NCBI GenBank assembly: GCA_031258615.1
Contig: JAIRMP010000053.1
Location: 1 to 10,560 of the forward strand
Length of the DNA: 10,560 nt
DNA from: Spirochaetaceae bacterium
GTDB lineage: Bacteria > Spirochaetota > Spirochaetia > Treponematales > Breznakiellaceae
Direction of reading: 5' to 3'
In this document: one piece after another, positions 1 through 3,712 of the stretch
Layout of the letters: every line of letters begins with the position of its first letter
How positions within the stretch are numbered: the first letter of the stretch is position 1
Position numbers and translations under genes: made by a program
Notes under the pieces: generated by a model
Told to the model about the DNA's origin: nothing
Seen by the model: only the letters and a program-made list of their open reading frames with translations
Databases searched by the model: none

Positions 1-666
1 GCTTCCGGGCAGTTTTGCAAAACCCTGACCGGAACCAGCCCGTATTCGGGGTGGGTAGAGGAACGGGCCCTGCTGAACAGCGCGAACAAGTGGGTGGCCC
101 TGGCCATTGAGGACATCAGGGCCTCCCTGCCCTTCCCGCTCACCGGCGGCCATTATGACAACGGCATGGAGTTTATCAACAAGCCGCTTCTGGCATGGTG
201 CCTTGAACGGCACATCAAGGCTACCCGCAGCAGGCCCTACCGGAAGAACGACAATTGTTTTGCGGAACAGAAAAATTACGATGCGGTACGCAAGACGGTG
301 GGATACTTCCGGTTCGACACCGAGGCGGAACAGGAAGCTTTGGCGGAGGTGTACCGGTACCTGTGCCCGCTGTACAACTACTGGTATCCGTCATTCAAGC
401 TGGTGGACAAGGTGAAACAGGCGGACGGGCGGTACCGGAAGGTGTACGAGAAGGCGCCGGCGACGCCGTACCAAAGGCTGCTTGAGTCGGCAGAGGTGAG
501 CGAGGAAAGCAAAGCGGAACTGAAACGGCGGAAAGACGGGCAAAACCCGGTAGAGCTGAATGCCCGGCTCAACCAGGCGGTGGAACGGCTGTTGAAAATA
601 AATCGTGAAAAGGCAAGTATGAAACAGGCCTCCGATCAGGAGGCGGAACAGGCCCAAGCGGGCTGA
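1..666 (+). CDS. DDE-type integrase/transposase, C-terminal part (5' truncated by window edge)
   Basis: The frame is open from base 1 to the TGA at 664-666. The GTG at 94 is therefore only an internal codon and the true start lies outside the window. The rve/DDE integrase core is visible: YDNGMEF supplies the second catalytic Asp and NDNCFAEQKN the catalytic Glu, exactly 35 residues apart (D-35-E). The first Asp would be in the missing N-terminus. The segment SRPYRKNDNCF is the usual strand/loop before the catalytic helix. The C-terminal tail (PYQRLLES, then ELKRRK, then VERLLKINREK) is basic and helical, as in the stand-alone integrase-like transposases I associate with spirochete genomes. 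The enzyme would cut and rejoin the ends of its own element. No frameshift is seen in the visible part, so it may be functional. The exact IS family is not assigned. Confidence 0.85.
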   Translation, partial: ASGQFCKTLTGTSPYSGWVEERALLNSANKWVALAIEDIRASLPFPLTGGHYDNGMEFINKPLLAWCLERHIKATRSRPYRKNDNCFAEQKNYDAVRKTVGYFRFDTEAEQEALAEVYRYLCPLYNYWYPSFKLVDKVKQADGRYRKVYEKAPATPYQRLLESAEVSEESKAELKRRKDGQNPVELNARLNQAVERLLKINREKASMKQASDQEAEQAQAG

Positions 667-667
667 T

Positions 668-726
668 TTCGGCTAGGTTTGGTTTTGAGAAACCGCCCCC
701 TTTTCGGCTAGATTAATTTTGAGGCA
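668..726. repeat. Two imperfect direct repeats at the IS right end
   Basis: TTCGGCTAGGTTTGGTTTTG at 668-687 recurs as TTCGGCTAGATTAATTTTG at 703-721. Both continue with GAGAAA/GAGGCA. The starts are 35 bp apart, and a C-rich stretch separates the copies. Their position immediately after the transposase stop suggests paired transposase-binding sites of the terminal end. Confidence 0.6.
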
Positions 727-736
727 ATGCGAGATG

Positions 737-765
737 TTGATTTGTACGGCTAATCCATGTATCGT
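737..765 (+). promoter_or_regulatory. Possible sigma-70 promoter for the nuclease-like gene
   Basis: TTGATT (737-742), a 17-base spacer, then TATCGT (760-765) lies just inside the region after the IS end and 22 bases before the ATG at 788. The -35 matches the consensus in five positions, the -10 in four. Its position between the IS end and an RBS (GGAGG, 776-780) makes it plausible, but motif quality is modest. Confidence 0.35.
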
Positions 766-787
766 GATTCATAATGGAGGACAAAAG

Positions 788-1465
788 ATGATGACGGCTA
801 ATGAGGCGGCGGAAGCGGCAAAGGGGCTGACCTTCGAGACAGTCTGGGCTATGTTTCAGGAGACGGACAGGCAGATTAAGGAAGGCGCGGAGGAAGCTAG
901 GCGGCGGCAGGCGGAACTGTCCGAAGAAGCCGACCGGCGGCATACGGAATTGTCCGAAAAGGCCGACCGGCGGCATGCGGAACTGGAACAGGAATTCAAG
1001 GAAATCGGTAGATATATCAAGAAACTATCGAAGAACATAGGCGGGATAAACAATTCCTTCGGCAAATGGGCGGAGTCGATTTTTTCCGCCAAGTTGTGGG
1101 AGAAGTTTAGAGATCTGGGTTATACCTTTACCAAGGGCGGCCCGCAGAAGTTTTTTGACGGGGATGTCCAGGTTGCCCAGGTGGATATGCTTCTTGAGAA
1201 CGGCGACTATGCACTGCTGTTGGAGGTAAAATCGGAATTAACGGCGGAGGATGTGGACGAACACCTCGAAAGGATAGAAAAAATACGGCGGGAACTGGAC
1301 AAAAGGGGTGATAAGCGCAAACTTCTGGGGGCTGTAGCCGGAATGGTAACGCCTGATAATGTGCGTGAATACGCCCGGAAGAAGGGGCTGTACGTTTTGG
1401 TACAGTCCGGTAAATCTATAGAGGTATGTAAGAACCCCGCCGGCTTCAGCCCCCGCGTGTGGTAA
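788..1465 (+). CDS. Coiled-coil protein with PD-(D/E)XK nuclease-like domain
   Basis: This is a 225-residue protein started at the ATG at 788 because GGAGG at 776-780 sits 7 bases upstream. A TTG at 719 extends the frame but has no RBS and overlaps the IS end. Residues 30-72 form a charged coiled coil with three 11-residue repeats (AELSEEADRRH type). The C-terminal domain (about 90-215) has the layout of a PD-(D/E)XK fold: an N-terminal helix with E96, D133 in AQVDMLL, then LLLEVKSE with E146 and K148. That matches the D...E-x-K active site of the DUF3782-like proteins common in cyanobacteria and Treponema. The family is generally uncharacterised; nuclease activity is inferred from the motif. 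No signal peptide is seen, so it should be cytoplasmic. It stands alone between the IS end and a gene-poor repeat region. Confidence 0.8.
   Translation: MMTANEAAEAAKGLTFETVWAMFQETDRQIKEGAEEARRRQAELSEEADRRHTELSEKADRRHAELEQEFKEIGRYIKKLSKNIGGINNSFGKWAESIFSAKLWEKFRDLGYTFTKGGPQKFFDGDVQVAQVDMLLENGDYALLLEVKSELTAEDVDEHLERIEKIRRELDKRGDKRKLLGAVAGMVTPDNVREYARKKGLYVLVQSGKSIEVCKNPAGFSPRVW
902..1000 (+). repeat. Three 33-bp tandem repeats coding an 11-residue coiled-coil unit
   Basis: Units start at 902, 935 and 968 with CGGCGGCA. The first two are nearly identical over 33 bp and the third diverges in its second half. They encode R-R-(Q/H)-x-E-L-(S/E)-x-x-x-(D/F), a hendecad repeat. Confidence 0.85.
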
Positions 1466-1539
1466 ACCAGGCCCCGCTAACGCCGGCTGCGGACGTTTTA
1501 ATTACTACTGTAGCAATTTTACTTTTACAGCGCCTCTGC

Positions 1540-1622
1540 TTTAACCGCTAAGGCGCGGAAGCCGCGGAAGGAAGAAAGAATACAGGATTTTTCATCTTTC
1601 CTTATTCGCCTTTGCGGTTAAA
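1540..1622. repeat. 83-bp palindromic element with TTTAACCGC ends
   Basis: TTTAACCGCTAAGGCG (1540-1555) pairs with CGCCTTTGCGGTTAAA (1607-1622) with one mismatch in 16. The interior keeps partial complementarity (GGAAGGAAGAAAGA against TCTTTCCTTATTC). ACCGC-AAGGCGC motifs of this kind recur as dispersed intergenic palindromes in many bacterial genomes. Whether this one is a multicopy family needs the whole genome. Confidence 0.65.
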
Positions 1623-1692
1623 TTTCAGGCATTTGCAGAGCAAGTTTAGCATCAGGAGGTGTGAGTAGCGCAACTGTCCGGTGTAGCGGGGA

Positions 1693-1752
1693 CAAGCCGC
1701 TTGCGGCTTGCCGCTGTGTGGGTTGCGCCAGTGGCGCAACCCACACAGCGGC
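1693..1752. repeat. Adjacent strong hairpins (8-bp arms, then perfect 20-bp arms)
   Basis: CAAGCCGC-TT-GCGGCTTG occupies 1693-1710. Overlapping its last base, a perfect inverted repeat with 20-bp arms (1710-1729 and 1733-1752) closes over a 3-base AGT loop. The core is GGTTGCGCC-AGT-GGCGCAACC. No T-run follows on either strand, so an intrinsic terminator is unlikely. Confidence 0.75.
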
Positions 1753-1799
1753 GGGGATGCGGCCAAAAGCGGTACTGGAATGCGGGGGTACGGGGGCGG

Positions 1800-1852
1800 G
1801 GTGGAGGTTTTGACTACCGTGTCAGTCGGTGGAGGCGTTGGCTACCGTGTCA
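1800..1852. repeat. Two tandem 25-bp units, 28-bp period
   Basis: GGTGGAGGTTTTGACTACCG (1800-1819, continuing TGTCA to 1824) recurs as GGTGGAGGCGTTGGCTACCG (1828-1847, continuing TGTCA to 1852). The CTACCG element appears again at 1860 and 1904, linking these units to the hairpin pair that follows. Confidence 0.7.
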
Positions 1853-1859
1853 TCTGCTT

Positions 1860-1940
1860 CTACCGGGCCCAAGTCTGCACCGCAGACTTGGGAGTAACCT
1901 TCCCTACCGGGCCAAACGCTGCACCGCAGCCTTTGGAACT
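1860..1940. repeat. Two related hairpins with 44-bp period and varying stems
   Basis: CTACCGGGCC starts both units (1860 and 1904). Unit 1 has an 11-bp perfect stem, CCCAAGTCTGC-ACC-GCAGACTTGGG (1868-1892). Unit 2 has CCAAACGCTGC-ACC-GCAGCCTTTGG (1912-1936), with one mismatch. The loop region TGC-ACC-GCA is constant, whereas the outer stem bases differ in a largely compensated way. Confidence 0.75.
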
Positions 1941-2080
1941 GCCTTTTCCCCGCCTCTAAAAGTAAAATTGCTGTTCTTGAACCCTGACGTATTGACATTC
2001 GCCAAATTGTTAGAAATCGTATCTATATTGGACTGCTGCCCTATCATGCCGGACGCGCCGGTCCATAAACTGCGAACCAT
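1904..2080 (-). pseudogene. flgG: Truncated flagellar basal-body rod protein gene start (FlgG-like)
   Basis: Reading leftward from ATG at 2080-2078, the first ~36-41 residues carry the conserved N-terminal D0 segment of flagellar rod/hook proteins: MVRSLWTGASGMIGQQ, then SNNLANVNTSGFK, matching the rod-protein signature. Full-length FlgG is about 260 residues. Here the resemblance stops around 1958-1973, exactly at the right 16-bp inverted repeat, and the frame runs 17 unrelated codons to a TAG at 1904. The start region is fully kept: AGGAGGAAG lies just before the ATG and a sigma-28-like promoter sits upstream. It is most simply a broken duplicate of a rod gene whose functional copy lies elsewhere. 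A short expressed peptide (58 residues) cannot be excluded. FlgG is favoured over FlgF by the MVRSLW start, but the choice is uncertain. Confidence 0.75.
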
Positions 2081-2096
2081 TCTTCCTCCTGTTTGA

Positions 2097-2124
2097 TTAT
2101 CGGAATTTATCAAAAGGTAGTTTA
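2097..2124 (-). promoter_or_regulatory. Sigma-28-like (flagellar) promoter of the truncated rod gene
   Basis: On the minus strand TAAA (2124-2121), a 16-base spacer, and TCCGATAA (2104-2097) match the FliA-type consensus TAAA-N15-GCCGATAA in 11 of 12 fixed bases, with one extra spacer base. It lies 16 bases before the ATG, with the RBS between. Agreement of promoter class with gene class strengthens the call. Confidence 0.5.
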
Positions 2125-2187
2125 CATAGTCCGGCAGCAGTGAAGAGCGGGCGGGAAAAAAGGTGGCTGACACCGGCAGGGCGGGGG

Positions 2188-2646
2188 CTATAGTTTGCCT
2201 ATCTCGCCTGCCGTGAGTCCGGTAGCATGGGTTATTTGTTCAACGGCGATACCCATCGCTTTTAAGTTTTTCGCTGTTTCTATTTTGCCTTCTATTTTGC
2301 CTTCTTTATGTCCTTCCTGCCGGGCAAAGTTTACGCCGCTCGTCCAATCGGACAACGCCATCTCGCGCATCTGGTATGCGTGTAATGCTTCCTTGTCGGA
2401 ACTTACCAGCGTTAGTTTTTCTTCCGCCTTCCTTATCGCCGTATCCATGTTTATTATCTCCTCTACCAGTTTACCCGGACTCGCCGGATCCAGATATGTC
2501 AGCCATCTATGCAAAGGGTTTCCCCTCGCATCCCTGTCAGCCGTCTTGTGGAATTTTACCATGTCTAAAAAGTGTATTTCCAGCGCGTCCGGTAGCATAT
2601 ACGTCTTATCGCTGTCTTCCCACAGGTGGAAGCAGCGGGTATCGTA
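2188..2646 (-). pseudogene. C-terminal remnant of an Rpn-family PD-(D/E)XK nuclease/transposase
   Basis: The readable frame runs from just left of the TAG at 2649-2647 to a TAG at 2190-2188, about 152 codons. It contains the second half of the Rpn/TIGR01784-type protein: CFHLWEDSDKTYMLPDALE followed by IHFLDMVKF, a WLTYLDP segment, and the typical tail of E-G-K repeats ending in AKNLKAMGIAVEQIT and GLTAGEIGKL. Family members are around 300 residues, and the N-terminal half that carries the PD-(D/E)XK catalytic residues is missing. An ATG at 2598 could start a 136-residue product, but there is no convincing RBS and it would lack the nuclease core. The frame is in register with the upstream gene, separated by only one amber codon. 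It is most likely a deletion remnant. Confidence 0.75.
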
Positions 2647-3081
2647 CTACATATCACGGAGTTGATTGTCAAGCCGCGCTTTATTTTCGTTGTTGATTAT
2701 CCCTTTATCCAGCAGGATGCTGGTCATCTCGGTGAGGAAGTTTTTAAGATGCCCAAAGTGATTAACCTTTATCGTTTCAAGCTCGGTTCGAAGGCCGCCG
2801 ATTTCGCCACGGACCTCGCTGATCTCACGGCTAAACTCGGCCTTTAACTCTGTCCGTAGGCTGTCTATTTCACCACGAAGTTCCGTTCGAAAGGCGTCTA
2901 TCTTTTCGCCCAATTCGGTAATATTACTCTGCTTAAACCCGTGTCTTACAAAGTCAATTCCGTTCCGGCTGAAGCCGATGACAAAGGCTATAGCGGCAAC
3001 TATGGCGACAACCAGCAATAACGCCATTGCCACAGGAGGAAACCCGTCCACAACATTTGATAACACATCCCAACCGGTCAT
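2647..3081 (-). CDS. Small single-pass membrane protein with hendecad coiled coil
   Basis: This 144-residue protein starts at the ATG at 3081 behind a weak purine stretch (AAGGG/AGAG). Residues 15-37 form one strongly hydrophobic transmembrane helix (VAMALLLVVAIVAAIAFVIG). Residues 61-104 are four 11-residue repeats (IDAFRTELRGE, IDSLRTELKAE, FSREISEVRGE, IGGLRTELETI), expected to form an extended coiled coil. The tail is a short conserved-looking motif ending NENKARLDNQLRDM. I recognise the style as a recurrent small Treponema protein but know no function. A membrane-anchored oligomer with a cytoplasmic or periplasmic rod is the most that can be inferred. It has its own likely promoter (TTGACG at 3132-3127) and lies behind the hairpin that closes the upstream block, so it is probably a separate unit. 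Confidence 0.75.
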   Translation of the reverse strand: MTGWDVLSNVVDGFPPVAMALLLVVAIVAAIAFVIGFSRNGIDFVRHGFKQSNITELGEKIDAFRTELRGEIDSLRTELKAEFSREISEVRGEIGGLRTELETIKVNHFGHLKNFLTEMTSILLDKGIINNENKARLDNQLRDM

Positions 3082-3102
3082 ACTCTATACCCTTATCATT
3101 CT

Positions 3103-3132
3103 AATGTAAGCCGGAACCGGATTTTGCGTCAA
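3103..3132 (-). promoter_or_regulatory. Possible sigma-70 promoter for the membrane/coiled-coil gene
   Basis: On the minus strand TTGACG (3132-3127), an 18-base spacer and TACATT (3108-3103) lie 21 bases before the ATG at 3081. The -35 is near-consensus and the -10 weaker. TAGAAT at 3103-3098 is an alternative -10 with a spacer too long for sigma-70. Confidence 0.4.
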
Positions 3133-3183
3133 GCCTCCGCATTGCCTAATGAGCCTCCGCCCGGCGGCTGGCCGGTTGTTCTT

Positions 3184-3220
3184 GTATGGCATCAGTCATC
3201 AAAGATGACTGATGCCATAC
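3184..3220 (-). terminator. Perfect 17-bp-arm hairpin after the lipoprotein gene
   Basis: GTATGGCATCAGTCATC-AAA-GATGACTGATGCCATAC is a perfect inverted repeat with a 3-base loop, beginning 7 bases after the TAG at 3228. It closes the long minus-strand block. No T-run follows on either strand, so a mRNA 3'-end stabiliser is as likely as an intrinsic terminator. Confidence 0.5.
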
Positions 3221-3227
3221 TTACCGC

Positions 3228-3710
3228 CTAAAACCTCCGCACAGGCAGCGCAAAATACTTGTTGCTCTTGATGTAGGCATTGCCGCTGCTGCCGGCGGAA
3301 GTGTTGCCTTCGCCTTCGCTTTCGCTCGAAGTACCGCCTACCCTTACGCGCAACGCATAGGAAGGGTCTGTCTTCCACTCCCTGGACGACCAGTAAGCTC
3401 CGTGCTCAAAAGTTGCACCGTGAACTTTGCCGTCACGATACAGCAGTTCTTCAAGCTGATCTATGTCGGGCAGGAACCAGTCGTCATAGCCGCCCTTGCT
3501 GTACGCATTGCACAGTTCCACGGCGCGGTCCCATGTACCCTCGCCGATGTTTTTCGGCGCGGCCTCCAGGTAACGCCAGCCGTCAGAGTAACTGCCCTTG
3601 TCGTAGAACACAATGCCCCCGGCGGGGCCTATGATGTTGCCGCCGTCAAGCGCGCAAGCCGTCATAAAAAGCGCGATACACGCGCAGAGTACCATATACC
3701 TTTCTTTCAT
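3228..3710 (-). CDS. DUF1566 (Lcl C-terminal domain) lipoprotein
   Basis: This is a 160-residue precursor. Residues 1-18 are a lipoprotein signal peptide with a lipobox FMTAC and lipidated C19. The mature part starts with GPAGGIVFYDKG and continues with WRYLEAAP (46-52), WDRAVELCNAY, GGYDDWFLPDIDQLEELL (73-90), AYWSSREW (105-112) and a final ALPVRRF. That is the order of DUF1566/Lcl C-terminal domains, which are common on spirochete envelope proteins and resemble the formylglycine-enzyme/C-lectin-like fold. A low-complexity Ser/Gly/Glu insert (127-143) interrupts the last strand pair. Role: probably an outer-leaflet or periplasmic lipoprotein; ligand unknown. The ATG is 2 bases after the stop of the upstream gene, and its RBS (AGGAGGTAA) overlaps that gene's last codons and stop, implying coupled translation. 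Confidence 0.85.
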   Translation of the reverse strand: MKERYMVLCACIALFMTACALDGGNIIGPAGGIVFYDKGSYSDGWRYLEAAPKNIGEGTWDRAVELCNAYSKGGYDDWFLPDIDQLEELLYRDGKVHGATFEHGAYWSSREWKTDPSYALRVRVGGTSSESEGEGNTSAGSSGNAYIKSNKYFALPVRRF

Positions 3711-3712
3711 AC

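Larger units (their letters stand above)
1..726 (+). mobile_element. 3' end of an insertion sequence (DDE transposase plus right terminal repeats)
   Basis: The left window edge cuts the element. What remains is the end of the transposase frame (stop at 664-666) and, just after it, two related 24-25 bp direct repeats (668-692 and 703-726) that look like the transposase-binding right end. No matching left end is in the window, so the element length and target duplication cannot be determined. The following gene starts about 60 bp downstream and appears undamaged, so the insertion probably lies upstream of it and not inside it. Confidence 0.7.
1512..1972. repeat. 461-bp segment bounded by a perfect 16-bp inverted repeat
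   Basis: AGCAATTTTACTTTTA at 1512-1527 is exactly complemented by TAAAAGTAAAATTGCT at 1957-1972. The AT-rich repeat stands out in GC-rich surroundings. Everything between is non-coding and hairpin-rich. The right copy coincides with the point where the flagellar gene fragment on the minus strand loses its family resemblance. Only a 2-base GT flanks both outer ends, so a target duplication is not proven. It may be a MITE-like insertion or a recombination scar. Confidence 0.55.
1466..2187. other. Gene-poor, repeat-rich interval
   Basis: No intact gene is supported in about 720 bp. The interval holds, in order: a left 16-bp inverted repeat (1512-1527), an 83-bp palindromic element, an 18-bp and a 43-bp hairpin, two 25-bp tandem units, two 11-bp-arm hairpins with 44-bp period, the right inverted repeat (1957-1972), and a minus-strand truncated flagellar gene start. 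Longer reading frames here run through the hairpins and have no family resemblance. Confidence 0.75.

Noticed and set aside
719..787. TTG start extending the nuclease-like protein
   Set aside because: It lies in the IS end repeat and has no RBS, whereas GGAGG fits the ATG at 788.
1661..1813. Short Cys-rich plus-strand frame starting GTG after AGGAGGT
   Set aside because: The RBS-like motif touches the start codon (about one base spacing), and the Cys codons come from the hairpin DNA. No support as a gene.
1800..1940. CRISPR-like array
   Set aside because: Only two pairs of related units with periods of 28 and 44 bp, no constant repeat with unique spacers, and no cas genes.
1701..2096. 131-codon plus-strand reading frame
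   Set aside because: It runs through the palindromes, tandem units and antisense of the flagellar fragment, has no RBS, and its translation resembles no family.
2195..2665. 156-codon plus-strand frame opposite the Rpn remnant
   Set aside because: It is antisense to the recognisable Rpn C-terminal sequence and has no RBS or family resemblance.
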